Assembly (NCBI GenBank): GCA_963800215.1
Contig: CAWCZY010000006.1
Span: 434,001 to 498,000 of the forward strand
Direction: 5' to 3'
Length of the DNA: 64,000 nt
Source: JAJPKK01 sp963800215
GTDB taxonomy: Bacteria > Pseudomonadota > Alphaproteobacteria > Rhizobiales > Xanthobacteraceae
In this document: piece by piece, positions 17,255 to 25,940 of the stretch
Numbering within the stretch: position 1 is the stretch's first letter
Layout of the letters: every line of letters begins with the position of its first letter
Program-made: the position numbers and the translations under genes
The notes under the pieces: generated by a model
The model's input: the letters and a program-made list of their open reading frames with translations, nothing else
The model's database searches: none
Told to the model about the DNA's origin: nothing

Positions 17255-18736
17255 CTATTGCCCAGCCCCAGCGGCCAAGTCGCCATTGCGCTGGAGCACG
17301 ACCACGACCCCGGATTTGCTGAGGGGCGTGGCGCCCAATTTGAGAAGAAGCTCGGCGGTCTCCCCCCGGTATCTGCGCGGGATTTGAAGGCGCTTGGCCC
17401 CGGCGTCCTTGGTGAGGACGGACAGGGAAATGCTCAGGGGAGTCTGCCCAAGCTTGTCGAAGGCATCGAGCTTTGCACCCTTGCTGGCCAGGTATTCAAT
17501 GAGGTCATTCAATCCCTGATAGGAGGCGGCGTGCAGTGCGGTCCAGCCGTACTCTCCGGCGGCATTCACGTCGACGCCGTGTTCCACGAGGAACCTTGCC
17601 GTCTCGACCGCCGTCGCCCGCTCTTCAAGTGTTCTTGCCCTTTGCACGTCCGTGCCGGCTCCGGCCGCCAGTATCAGCGGCGTCGTGCCCTTCTCGGTGG
17701 AGATGAGCGGATCCGCGCCACCTTCCACCAACGCCTTGACCGCCTCGAGATTGTTGACTTCCGCGGCCAGTGCGAGCGGCGTGGCGCCCTGCAGAGAAAC
17801 CTCCGTAACCGTCTTGACGGTGGGCTTGTCCTGCTTGAGACGGGCGTTCGGGTTCGCGCCGTGCGCAAGAAGCAATTTGACGGTCGCCACCGAGGCGGCC
17901 CTCGATGTCCGGTCCTCTCCGTAATCGGAATCCCGCACGGCGGCATGCAGGGCGGTGAAACTGTTCTTATCCACCATGTTGGGGTCGGCGCCATGGTCGA
18001 GCAGCACCGCCACGACATCGGTGCGGCCCATGGTGCTGGCGATGATCAGGGGCGTCAGCCCCCATTGCGGCATGGTGACGTTCGGGTTCGCGCCAGCGGT
18101 GAGCAGAACGCGGGCGGAGTCCGCATCGCCCTGGGCGGCAAACGTCAACGCGGTGGAGCCGTATTTCGAGCGGGCATTGACGTCGGCCCCGTGCCGGACC
18201 AGTTCCTCGGTAATCGCGGGGTGGCGCTCCGATATCGCCCACATCAAGGCGGTCTGCCCGCCATTCTTTTCCTGCGTATTGGGATCAGCGCCGCCCGACA
18301 GCAACGCGCTGACGATGGCGAGATTGCCCTGCCGAGCCGCTTCCATGAGCGGTGTTTCGCCCGACGCCAGGGCCGCATTGGCATCGGCCCCTGCCGCCAA
18401 GAGCTTCACGACCATTGCTGGATCCATGTTCGCCGCGGCCGCGTAAAGCGCCGTTGCGCCGTATTCGTTGGCGCCCTTCGGGTCCGCGCCTGCGCGCAGC
18501 AGAAGCTCGGCCATCTCCACGTCGTTGCGCGAGGCCGCCCAGATCAGCGCGGCGGTGCCTTCGGCGCCGGCGACACCTTCCTTCGCGACGCTGCCCAGCA
18601 GCGAACGCACGGTCTCCCGGTCTCCCTGCTTCGCGGCATCCGCCAGCGACAAATTGTGGGTCTCGGCGGCCGGTGCGGCGCCCGCAAGGAGCGGCAAGCC
18701 CAGCAGTCCAGCCAAAGTCATTGCTCTGATGCTCAT
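17255..18736 (-). CDS. Exported ankyrin-repeat protein
   Basis: The 493-residue product begins MSIRAMTLAGLLGLPLLAG, a Sec signal peptide ending near AAPAAE. About a dozen ankyrin repeats follow across residues 28-450 (for example AAKQGDRETVRSLLGS, EYGATALYAAA, GATPLALAAEVNNLEAVKAL). Ankyrin repeats bind protein partners. Together with the exported DUF1552 and DUF1592 proteins encoded immediately upstream on the same strand, it probably works in the periplasm with them, since this gene trio recurs in other phyla. The start at 18736 is preferred over an upstream Met because the signal peptide begins there. Confidence 0.9.
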   Translation of the reverse strand: MSIRAMTLAGLLGLPLLAGAAPAAETHNLSLADAAKQGDRETVRSLLGSVAKEGVAGAEGTAALIWAASRNDVEMAELLLRAGADPKGANEYGATALYAAAANMDPAMVVKLLAAGADANAALASGETPLMEAARQGNLAIVSALLSGGADPNTQEKNGGQTALMWAISERHPAITEELVRHGADVNARSKYGSTALTFAAQGDADSARVLLTAGANPNVTMPQWGLTPLIIASTMGRTDVVAVLLDHGADPNMVDKNSFTALHAAVRDSDYGEDRTSRAASVATVKLLLAHGANPNARLKQDKPTVKTVTEVSLQGATPLALAAEVNNLEAVKALVEGGADPLISTEKGTTPLILAAGAGTDVQRARTLEERATAVETARFLVEHGVDVNAAGEYGWTALHAASYQGLNDLIEYLASKGAKLDAFDKLGQTPLSISLSVLTKDAGAKRLQIPRRYRGETAELLLKLGATPLSKSGVVVVLQRNGDLAAGAGQ

Positions 18737-18901
18737 CGTCGTTCTCCAACCGGAGCTCCAACTGGGAGCGCTTTGCATCCGTGTCGACTTTTGCGTCGGC
18801 GTCGACTTTCCGTCAGCGTCGAACCTTCCCTCAACGTCCGATCGTCATGGCCGGGCCGGTCCCAGCCACTTCGCGTCTTGAATCGTTGCGCCCCGCGGCT
18901 G

Positions 18902-18928
18902 CTATCGCCGAGTTAAGCCCGGCGATAG
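18902..18928. terminator. Perfect stem-loop between the DUF1552 and ankyrin genes
   Basis: CTATCGCCG and its complement CGGCGATAG flank a 9-base loop (AGTTAAGCC). The hairpin sits 20 bases beyond the DUF1552 stop, in a 212-base gap that also carries GGCCGGG repeat fragments. It could be a partial terminator or a remnant of the CCCGG palindrome family. There is no U-tract. Confidence 0.4.
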
Positions 18929-18948
18929 CGATGGTGGGTGGCCACGCC

Positions 18949-20343
18949 TCAGAGCGTCTTGCGCTGCGATTGTGCCGCATCCGCCCGGGCAGCGGTCGCG
19001 ACCAGTTCGAGCCTTCCCGTGCTGTCGCCCAGCTTGTCCACATGGGGAACATTTGCCTTGTCCAGCATGGTGAGCAGCAGGTTGCTCATCGGCGTGCGGT
19101 TGGGATAGCGGATATGCTGTCCACCCTTGATCCCGGCGACACCGCCGGCGACCAGCACGAGCGGCAGATCCGTGTAGAGGTGCAGATTGGCGTCGCTCAG
19201 GGCAGCGCCGTAGAGGACCATGGAGTGGTCGAGGAGCGAGCCGTCGCCGTCCGGCGTGGAGCGCAGCCTATCGAGATAGTAGGCCAGCATCTTCGTATGG
19301 AAGGTGTTGATCTTGGTGGTCTTCGCGATCTTCTCGGGATCGCCGTGGTGATGCGTGACGGAATGATGGGAATCGCCGAACCCGATCTCGGGATAGGCGC
19401 GGCTGCTCATCTCGTGGCCGATTTGGAACGTGGTGACACGCGTCATGTCGGTCTGCCAAGCGAGAACCATGAGATCCGTCATCAGCTTGAAGTATTCCGA
19501 GAAGACCCCCGGAGCGCCGCCGGGGCCTGTCAGCGTCGGCAACTCGTGGTCCTTGCCCTGGGCCTCAGCCAGCTGGATGCGCCGCTCGACGTCGCGTATT
19601 GCATCCAGATACTGGTCGATCTTGCCGCGGTCCGGTCCGCCGAGCTTTCCGCGCAGCCGTTTGACGTCCTCGTTGATGGCATCGAGGATGCTGCGATCCT
19701 CCTGCCGCAGGATGAGGCGCGTTTTCGGGTCGGTCGTGCCGGCTGCGCCGAACAGGCGTTCGAATATGGCGCGGGGACGGTTCTCCATCGGCAGCGGTGT
19801 GGTCTCGTTGCGCCACGCGATGGTGTTGTAATAGGCGCAGCTGTAGGAGGACTCGCAGGCACCCACCACATCGGCCAATTCCAGGCCGACCTCGAGGGAG
19901 GCTAGCTGGGTGTATTTGCCGAATTCCTTCGCCGCGATCTGGTCGACGGACGTTCCCGCACGCAAGTCCGCGCCGGATGTCATCCTCGCGTGAGATCCCG
20001 TCAGCCAAGCGGTGCAAGCACGCGGATGATCGCCGGCCACTTCGAAATTGAGGCCCGCGGCTTGTTGATTGTCGAGCCCCGACAGCACCAGCATCCGGTC
20101 CTTGAAGTCCGCGAGCGGCTGGAGAATCTGGGTCAGCTCCAAGTCGGCGCCCACGGTTTTGGGCGCAAATTCGTTGTTCAGGTTCATGATCCCATTCGGG
20201 ACCGCGACAAACGACATGCGGATCGGCCGTGCACCCTCGACGGCAAAGGCCGGTGTCATGGCGTCCAGCAGGGGCAGAGCGAAGGCAGCACCTGTTCCGT
20301 GCAAGAAAGCGCGGCGGTGGATCGATTTCCTAGTGATCATCAT
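18949..20343 (-). CDS. Tat-exported DUF1552 protein
   Basis: The product of about 464 residues opens MMITRKSIHRRAFLHGTG, with a twin-arginine RRAFL signal followed by a short hydrophobic stretch and PAFA. DUF1552 belongs near the DUF1501/alkaline-phosphatase-like exported proteins; its reaction is undescribed. Recognisable parts include FVAVPNGIMNLNN, LVLSGLDNQQA and SMVLYGAALSDANLH near the C terminus. Its start lies next to the stop of the DUF1592 gene (a GTG at 20346 or ATG at 20343 or 20340 could be used), so the two are translated together. A folded, cofactor-bearing cargo is implied by Tat export. Confidence 0.88.
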   Translation of the reverse strand: MMITRKSIHRRAFLHGTGAAFALPLLDAMTPAFAVEGARPIRMSFVAVPNGIMNLNNEFAPKTVGADLELTQILQPLADFKDRMLVLSGLDNQQAAGLNFEVAGDHPRACTAWLTGSHARMTSGADLRAGTSVDQIAAKEFGKYTQLASLEVGLELADVVGACESSYSCAYYNTIAWRNETTPLPMENRPRAIFERLFGAAGTTDPKTRLILRQEDRSILDAINEDVKRLRGKLGGPDRGKIDQYLDAIRDVERRIQLAEAQGKDHELPTLTGPGGAPGVFSEYFKLMTDLMVLAWQTDMTRVTTFQIGHEMSSRAYPEIGFGDSHHSVTHHHGDPEKIAKTTKINTFHTKMLAYYLDRLRSTPDGDGSLLDHSMVLYGAALSDANLHLYTDLPLVLVAGGVAGIKGGQHIRYPNRTPMSNLLLTMLDKANVPHVDKLGDSTGRLELVATAARADAAQSQRKTL

Positions 20344-20346
20344 CAC

Positions 20347-22752
20347 TTATGCTCCTCTCGTTTGTATCATCTGGAATGGCTTGCTCTTGATTATGCCGAG
20401 GATGATGGCCGACCACCGTTGGTCGTCCGAAGCGGCGTCACGCACGATCTTGCGAATGATGGGGCGATCGTATTGTTCGACGCCGCGACCGAGGGCATAC
20501 GTCAGGAGCCGCTCGGTGAAGGTTTCCACGAACAGGTCCTTTTTGGCGAGCAAGACCTCGCGCAAGCCTACCGGTCCATCGAACGTGGTGCCGTCGGGCA
20601 GAACCCCGGAGGAATTGATCTTCTCGGTTCCTTCTTCCCCGTCAGCATCGCGCCATCTGCCGATACCATCGAAGTTCTCCAGTGCAAAACCGAGCGGGTC
20701 CATCATCCGGTGGCACACCGCGCACTGGGGACTGGCCCTGTGCTCCTCCATGCGTTGCCGCATGGTCAGCACCTTCACGCTGGCGTCGTCCTTCAACGCA
20801 GGAACATTGGGAGGCGGCGGCGGCGGGGGAGTGCCCAGGAGCTGCTCGAGCACCCACTTTCCGCGTATCGTCGGCGCCGTTCGATCGGGATAGGACGTCA
20901 CCGTCATTATGCTGGCCTGTCCGAGCAAGCCGCGCCGCTTCGGGTCGGTCACCGCGACGCGGCGAAATTCGTTGCCGTAGACGCCCTTGATGCCGTAGTG
21001 CTCGGCCAAGCGCTGGTTGACGAAGGTATAATCCGTGTTCAGCAGGTCGACGACGCTGCGATCCTCGCGCAACGTGCTCTCGAGCAGCATTTCGGTTTCC
21101 GTCTGAAGCGCCTGGCGCAGATTCTCGTCGAAATTCGGAAAAGCCGTCGAATCCGGCTGTATCCCCGGGATATTGCGTAAGAACAGCCATTGGCCCGCGA
21201 AGTTCTTCACCAGCGCCTGCGAGCGCGGATCGGCCAGCATGCGCCGCACCTGGCCTTCAAGGACCGCCGGATCGCTCAGTCCACCACGTTCGGCGACGGC
21301 GAGCAGCTCGTCGTCGGGAATGCTGCTCCACAGGAAGAACGACAGGCGCGACGCCAGCTCGATGTCGCTGATGCGGTACACGGTCCCGGGACGCGCATCC
21401 GCCGGATCGGCCTCCACGCGGAAAATGAACTCGGGCGATACCAGGATTTTCTGCAACGCCAATCTCACGCCGGACTCGAATCCGCCGGTCCCGGCGCCTT
21501 GCTTGTAGAGGGCGAGGAGTTGCGGCAGATCGTCGGCAGTGATCGGGCGCCGATAGGCGCGGTGCGCGAGGCCGGCGATGATCTTTTCCGCGCAAGCCTG
21601 CTCTTCGGCGGGCGCCGTCGGATGGCAGACGAAGATCTTGTCGCGGCTCGGTGTTGCCCCCGGTCCTCGCGGATTGAAGGGGCCGTCAATGGAAATGCTG
21701 CCGACGCCTTCGAAATGGGCCTGGATCGCGTCACCGCGCTGCTTGAACTGAATGCCCTCGGGCGCCACCGTGTCTTTCAGGAACGTCGCGGCGACCGTCC
21801 GCTCCCCTGCCTTCACAGGTACGCGGATCTTGAGGTGCGAATCAGGTTCATCTCCAGCGCCGAACACCTGGATCGCCTTGGCATTGGCCGCGATGGTGAA
21901 CAGTTCGAGCCTTTGATCGTCGAGCCTCAGGTCGAGCTTGCGCTCTTGCTCGAGACCAAGGACCTCATCGGCCCTGCCCCTTTGCAGGCTCACCGAAATT
22001 TCGTATTCGCCGTCCACCGGGAAGCGGTGGTTGATGGAGGTGCCGCCGCGCGAGCCGAGCGGCAAGGCCTCGCTCATGCGATCGTCCTGCTTGAGCCCGT
22101 GAGGGATCGTGTAGGTCTGGTACGTCGGGGGCATCGTGGTATCGCCCACGGCCTGCCGGCTGATCTTGCCGGCCGCCAGAAGGTAGCGTTCCAGCAACGC
22201 CGGCGATACCGTCAGAACGTCTCCGATATTGTCGAAGCCATAGCCGATGTCATCAGCCGGGAGCAGATCGGCAACATCAATCTCGAGCGCCAACATATCA
22301 CGAATGGCATTGGCGTATTCCGCCCGGTTGAGGCGATGGAGGGTGGGCCGTCCCGGATTGGGCCTCACGTCCGCCAGGCGATCGCGTTCGTTCTCGATAG
22401 CCTTGACCAGGGTCTCGTAAGTGGCCGCGTCGGGCCGCGGATTTCCGGGAGGCGGCATCTCGCGGCTGCGCAGCTTGCGCAATACCTTTTCCCAAAGGGC
22501 GCCGTTGCTGTCGAGATTGGCGAGGTCCAAGCTCTCCAGGTTCACTCCGGCCCGGGCCTTGGGGCCGGTATGGCACGTGTCGCAATATATCTTCCAGGTT
22601 TGCCAGGCGGAATGTTGATCGAAGGATGCGCGGGCGGATGCGGCCGCTGGCCGGGAAGTCTCCGCCGGCGTCGTGGCTGCCGACAAAAGAGCCGCGCCCC
22701 CAATTACCCCACCTATTGCAGCTATTGCAGCCAAGGCTCGGGTTCGAATCAT
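20347..22752 (-). CDS. DUF1587/DUF1592/DUF1595/DUF1588/DUF1585 exported c-type cytochrome-like protein
   Basis: The intact product of about 801 residues starts at the ATG at 22752, behind GGGAGGTACGA, with a signal peptide to about residue 30. A haem-type CDTCH lies near residue 57. DUF1587 (TLHRLNRAEYANAIRDML), DUF1595 (AYRRPITADDLPQLL), DUF1592 (ASRLSFFLWSSIPDDELL) and DUF1588 (RRGLLGQASIMTVTSYPDRT) follow. After a PPPPPPP hinge come a second CAVCH and the C-terminal DUF1585. This multi-domain cytochrome is typical of Planctomycetes and Acidobacteria and is less usual in alphaproteobacteria. It is coupled to the DUF1552 gene and is probably its electron acceptor; the substrate is unknown. 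Confidence 0.88.
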   Translation of the reverse strand: MIRTRALAAIAAIGGVIGGAALLSAATTPAETSRPAAASARASFDQHSAWQTWKIYCDTCHTGPKARAGVNLESLDLANLDSNGALWEKVLRKLRSREMPPPGNPRPDAATYETLVKAIENERDRLADVRPNPGRPTLHRLNRAEYANAIRDMLALEIDVADLLPADDIGYGFDNIGDVLTVSPALLERYLLAAGKISRQAVGDTTMPPTYQTYTIPHGLKQDDRMSEALPLGSRGGTSINHRFPVDGEYEISVSLQRGRADEVLGLEQERKLDLRLDDQRLELFTIAANAKAIQVFGAGDEPDSHLKIRVPVKAGERTVAATFLKDTVAPEGIQFKQRGDAIQAHFEGVGSISIDGPFNPRGPGATPSRDKIFVCHPTAPAEEQACAEKIIAGLAHRAYRRPITADDLPQLLALYKQGAGTGGFESGVRLALQKILVSPEFIFRVEADPADARPGTVYRISDIELASRLSFFLWSSIPDDELLAVAERGGLSDPAVLEGQVRRMLADPRSQALVKNFAGQWLFLRNIPGIQPDSTAFPNFDENLRQALQTETEMLLESTLREDRSVVDLLNTDYTFVNQRLAEHYGIKGVYGNEFRRVAVTDPKRRGLLGQASIMTVTSYPDRTAPTIRGKWVLEQLLGTPPPPPPPNVPALKDDASVKVLTMRQRMEEHRASPQCAVCHRMMDPLGFALENFDGIGRWRDADGEEGTEKINSSGVLPDGTTFDGPVGLREVLLAKKDLFVETFTERLLTYALGRGVEQYDRPIIRKIVRDAASDDQRWSAIILGIIKSKPFQMIQTRGA

Positions 22753-23033
22753 TCGTACCTCCCGCGCGCAAACCAGTTTTATTTTAAAACAAGATACTTT
22801 AACGCACTCGTTCCCGCAAGCCGAGATACGCTGCCGCGTGCTCACGCCTGGGGTGTAACCGCGGCGGATCGTTCACATTACATTGCTGCTGAAAAGATTG
22901 CTGCTGAAATTGTGCGGTGCGGTAACACGACGAAATCAGAATTTTAGACTAAAATGCCGCCTGCTCATACTGCCTGCCAATCTCGCTTTGCCCGAAGGGC
23001 TAAATAAAATTCAGTATAGCGGAATCGTACCAC
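22753..23033. other. AT-richer intergenic region with a short direct repeat
   Basis: Base composition drops clearly below the surroundings (runs such as TTTTATTTTAAAACAAG). At about 22883-22911 the 12-mer TTGCTGCTGAAA occurs twice in direct orientation, 5 bases apart. No gene is supported. The stretch next to 22752 should hold the promoter of the DUF1592 gene. The low GC may mark an old insertion or rearrangement joined to the pseudogene debris that follows. Confidence 0.5.
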
Positions 23034-23110
23034 TTGCATCTCGACGCACTCTATTGCGATCACTCCCGGGCGCTGTTGGGCCGGAATAGACGACGCTGAC
23101 GTCGTCAGCC
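23034..23110 (-). pseudogene. Decayed copy of the livF 3' end
   Basis: The stretch from TTGCATCTCGACGCA through CTATTGCGATCACTCC, and then GGGCCGGAATAGACGACGCTG, closely matches the end of the intact livF gene at about 23507-23615. About 50 internal bases are missing and several substitutions are present. It is therefore a second, eroded copy of the livF terminus lying about 480 bases beyond the real one. It encodes nothing useful. Confidence 0.7.
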
Positions 23111-23111
23111 C

Positions 23112-23478
23112 GGTTCGAAGCCAACCTTTTAAAAAAATCTTACCCTCGCCATTGACCACAGCGGTTTGGTTTGCTTCGCCGCCTCTCGTCAATTTGGTCT
23201 TGGGCTTCGTCGCTGCAGCAATGCCGAGCCGATCCAACAGCTTGGCCACATAAATCCCGGCCGGACCGCAGGATCGGTGTAGACAATCGTTGCGGCCAAA
23301 AGCGACGCCTCTAATGCATCGGCCGATCCGATCTCAGGTTTTGGAGCGCCCTTACGCACGAAGACGCCAATGCCGACCTTCGCGAGAATGACCCGGCCGC
23401 CCGCGATCTTGCCCTGCCGCACCAAGCCGTCGATCTGCGGCGCCGCAGTGATCGCTGCGTCGCAGCGATCCTTCAATT
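23112..23478 (-). pseudogene. Remnant of a ModA-like (molybdate-type) periplasmic binding protein
   Basis: One reverse frame reads DAAITAAPQIDGLVRQGKIA, then LAKVGIGVFVRKGAPKPEIG and IVYTDPAV. The family resemblance resumes in another frame as KLLDRLGIAAATKPKTKL and VVNGEGKI. This corresponds only to the C-terminal half of a ModA-like substrate-binding protein. The N-terminal half, signal peptide and start are missing and the frame is broken. It lies between the intact livF and the decayed livF tail, which points to local rearrangement. I regard it as a true pseudogene, unlike the frame disruptions elsewhere in the window. Confidence 0.75.
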
Positions 23479-23518
23479 AATACTTGTTTTGTCAGTGCTA
23501 TTTGCATCACGACGCATG

Positions 23519-24238
23519 CTATTGCGACCACTCCGGCGCGCTCGCGCCGGCGAGCGCCTGCACTCGCGCCTCGTCGGCCGCGAGTTCGCGGGCCGGGCCG
23601 GAATAGACGATGCTGCCGTCGTCGAGCACATAGGCGTGGTCGGCGATTTCCAGGCTCATGCGGGCGTTCTGCTCGACCAGTAGGACCGAAATCCCTTCCG
23701 CGCGCATCTGCGAAACGATTCGGAACACCTCGCGCACGATCAGCGGCGCAAGCCCCTGGGACGGTTCGTCCAGGATCAGCAGCTTGGGATTGAGCAGCAG
23801 CGCGCGGCCGATGGAGAGCATCTCCTGCTCGCCGCCGGAGAGCTGGCGGCCGCGGTTGTTCCTGCGCTCGCCGAGCCGCGGAAACAGCGCGTAGATGCGC
23901 TCGATCGTCCACGGTCCCGGCCGTTCGCGCGGGACCTTCAGGTTTTCCTCGACGCTCAGATTGGCGAAGATGCGGCGCCCCTCCGGCACGTAGCCGACCC
24001 CGCTCGCTGCGATGCGGTAGGACGGCCAGCGGGTGGTGTCGGCACCGAATATGGTGATGCGCCCCCGGCGCGGCGGCGTCAGGCCGACAAGGCTGCGCAG
24101 CGTTGTGGTCTTGCCGGCGCCGTTGCGGCCGAGCAGGGCGGTGATCTCGCCTTCGGCCACTTCGAGGTCGACCCCGTGAAGGATGTGGCTCTTGCCGTAA
24201 TAGGTGTGCAGGCCTTCGGCGCGGAGGGCGGCGGTCAT
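23519..24238 (-). CDS. livF: Branched-chain amino-acid-type ABC transporter ATPase LivF
   Basis: The 239-residue ATPase has Walker A GRNGAGKTT (about residues 38-46), signature LSGGEQEML, Walker B LLILDEPSQGLAP and the H-region VEQN. The ending and length are typical of LivF. It is the last gene of a five-gene reverse operon; its start overlaps the livG stop by four bases. The transporter imports branched-chain amino acids or, in many relatives of this group, aromatic or amide compounds. The ligand here is not known. Confidence 0.93.
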   Translation of the reverse strand: MTAALRAEGLHTYYGKSHILHGVDLEVAEGEITALLGRNGAGKTTTLRSLVGLTPPRRGRITIFGADTTRWPSYRIAASGVGYVPEGRRIFANLSVEENLKVPRERPGPWTIERIYALFPRLGERRNNRGRQLSGGEQEMLSIGRALLLNPKLLILDEPSQGLAPLIVREVFRIVSQMRAEGISVLLVEQNARMSLEIADHAYVLDDGSIVYSGPARELAADEARVQALAGASAPEWSQ

Positions 24239-24984
24239 GCGATCTTACCCAGATAGGCTTCCTGGACCGACGCATTGGCCGCGATCTCCTGCGGGCTGCC
24301 CTCGGCGAGGACGGCCCCCTGGTCGAGCACCGTGATGCGGTCGGCGAGGTGGAACACCACGCGCATGTCGTGCTCGATCAGGACGATGGTGCAGTTCTTC
24401 TCGCGATGCAGCCGGTGTACCAGCTGGGTGATCTGGTAGGTTTCCTGGTCGCCCATGCCCGCGGTGGGCTCGTCGAGCAGGAGCAGGTGCGGGCAGAGCG
24501 ACAGCGCCATGGCGATTTCGGCGCAGCGCTGGTCGCCATGGGCGAGCTCGCCGACCAGGCGGCCGGCCTTGCCTTGCAGGCCGACGAGCTCGAGCATCTC
24601 TTCGACGCTGTCGCGGACGGCGGCGGCCGCGGCGCGGCCGATGAAGGGGCGCAAGCCATAGCCGGCCTTCATCTCGGCGCCGATGCGGACATTCTCGTAC
24701 ACCGAAAGCTCCGGAAATATCTCGGTGATCTGGAAAGTGCGCGCCATGCCCAGCGCGACCCGCCGGTAGGCCGGCAGCGCCGTGATGTCGCGGCCGTCGA
24801 ATGCGATCGATCCCGAGGTCGGCGCGAAAAAACCGCTGATCAGGTTGAAGAAGGTGGTCTTGCCGGCGCCGTTCGGACCGATGATGGCGCGCAATTGCCC
24901 CGGCGGCACGGCGAGCGAGACGTCGCGCACCGCGACCAGGCTGCCGAACCGCTTGGTGACATTCTTGATGTCGAGGACGTTCAT
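24235..24984 (-). CDS. livG: Branched-chain amino-acid-type ABC transporter ATPase LivG
   Basis: The 249-residue ATPase carries Walker A GPNGAGKTTFFN and Walker B LLLLDEPTAGMG, followed by VLIEHDMRVVFHLADRI, the LivG-specific region. The ABC signature is altered to LAHGDQRCAEIAMAL, where LSGGQ or SYGEQ is usual. The start ATG at 24984 overlaps the livM stop (ATGA). A much longer open reading continues upstream but is only the antisense-frame shadow of livM. It forms the ATPase pair with LivF. Confidence 0.93.
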   Translation of the reverse strand: MNVLDIKNVTKRFGSLVAVRDVSLAVPPGQLRAIIGPNGAGKTTFFNLISGFFAPTSGSIAFDGRDITALPAYRRVALGMARTFQITEIFPELSVYENVRIGAEMKAGYGLRPFIGRAAAAAVRDSVEEMLELVGLQGKAGRLVGELAHGDQRCAEIAMALSLCPHLLLLDEPTAGMGDQETYQITQLVHRLHREKNCTIVLIEHDMRVVFHLADRITVLDQGAVLAEGSPQEIAANASVQEAYLGKIA

Positions 24985-25940
24985 GCTCGTGACGTCTGGC
25001 GGATGAAGCCCAGCAGCCCGCGCGGGAAGAACAGCACCACCAGCACGAACAAGAGCCCGACGAAGGACATCCAGTTGACCGTCACGCTGGAGAGGTAGTC
25101 CTGCAGGATCACGAAAACGGCGGCGCCGAGCAGTGGCCCCCAGAACGTCCGCATGCCGCCCATGACCGCCATCATCACGAAGTCGCCGGACTGGCTGTAG
25201 TGCAGCCCGCGCGGATCGGCGAAATTGTTGGTGAGGGCGTAGAGAGCGCCGGCGACCCCGATGAAGAAGCAGGACAGCGTAAAGGCGAGCCAGATGTGGC
25301 GTTCGACCGGGATGCCGAGAAAGCGGGCACGCCGCTCGTTCTCGCGGATCGCCACCATGGTGCGGCCGAACGGCGAGCGCAGGATCAGGGCCATCACCGC
25401 GGTGACGAGCGCGAAGAAGAACAGCACGAAGTAGTAGAAGGCAATTTCGTTCGACAGGATGTCGATGGAAAACCAGCCGAAATCGAGGGGCTGGCGGGAA
25501 AAGCCGCGCAAGCCGTCGTCGCCGCCGGTGAGCGAGCTCCACTGGAAGGCGATGTAGTAGAAGACCTGGCCGAAGGCGATCGTGACCATTGCGAAATAGA
25601 CGCCGCGGCGGCGCACGATGAGGGCGCCGAGCAGGCCGCCGGCGACGCCCGCCAGCAGCATGCCGAACAGGATCGACAGCGGCGAGCTCATGGTGAGGAA
25701 TTTGAGCGACAGGCCGGCGCCGTAGGCACCGAGGCCGAAATAGGCGGCGTGGCCGAATGACAGCACGCCGGTGAATCCAAGCAGGAAGTTCACCGACATC
25801 GCCGCGAGCGCGAGCACGAGGACGCGGGTTCCGAGCGCGGTGTAGCCGCCGAGCGGGGGCAGCCAATAGGGCGCGAGCAGCAGCACCGCCCAGACGGTGA
25901 CGAGCGCCAGCAGGCCGCGGGCGTCGAGGCCCTTGCTCAT
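24981..25940 (-). CDS. livM: Branched-chain amino-acid-type ABC transporter permease LivM
   Basis: The 319-residue permease has about eight to ten membrane helices and the family segment NFLLGFTGVLSFGHAAYFGL near residue 52, plus GGMRTFWGPLLGAAVF near 240. It forms the inner-membrane channel with LivH. Its start overlaps the livH stop by four bases and its stop overlaps the livG start, so the operon is tightly coupled. Confidence 0.93.
   Translation of the reverse strand: MSKGLDARGLLALVTVWAVLLLAPYWLPPLGGYTALGTRVLVLALAAMSVNFLLGFTGVLSFGHAAYFGLGAYGAGLSLKFLTMSSPLSILFGMLLAGVAGGLLGALIVRRRGVYFAMVTIAFGQVFYYIAFQWSSLTGGDDGLRGFSRQPLDFGWFSIDILSNEIAFYYFVLFFFALVTAVMALILRSPFGRTMVAIRENERRARFLGIPVERHIWLAFTLSCFFIGVAGALYALTNNFADPRGLHYSQSGDFVMMAVMGGMRTFWGPLLGAAVFVILQDYLSSVTVNWMSFVGLLFVLVVLFFPRGLLGFIRQTSRA

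Noticed and set aside
17147..18916. A 589-codon forward reading
   Set aside because: It mirrors the ankyrin gene, whose repeats and signal peptide are clear on the reverse strand; long antisense frames are expected at this GC content.
21190..22947. A 585-codon forward reading
   Set aside because: Antisense to the DUF1592 cytochrome gene; no conserved motifs.
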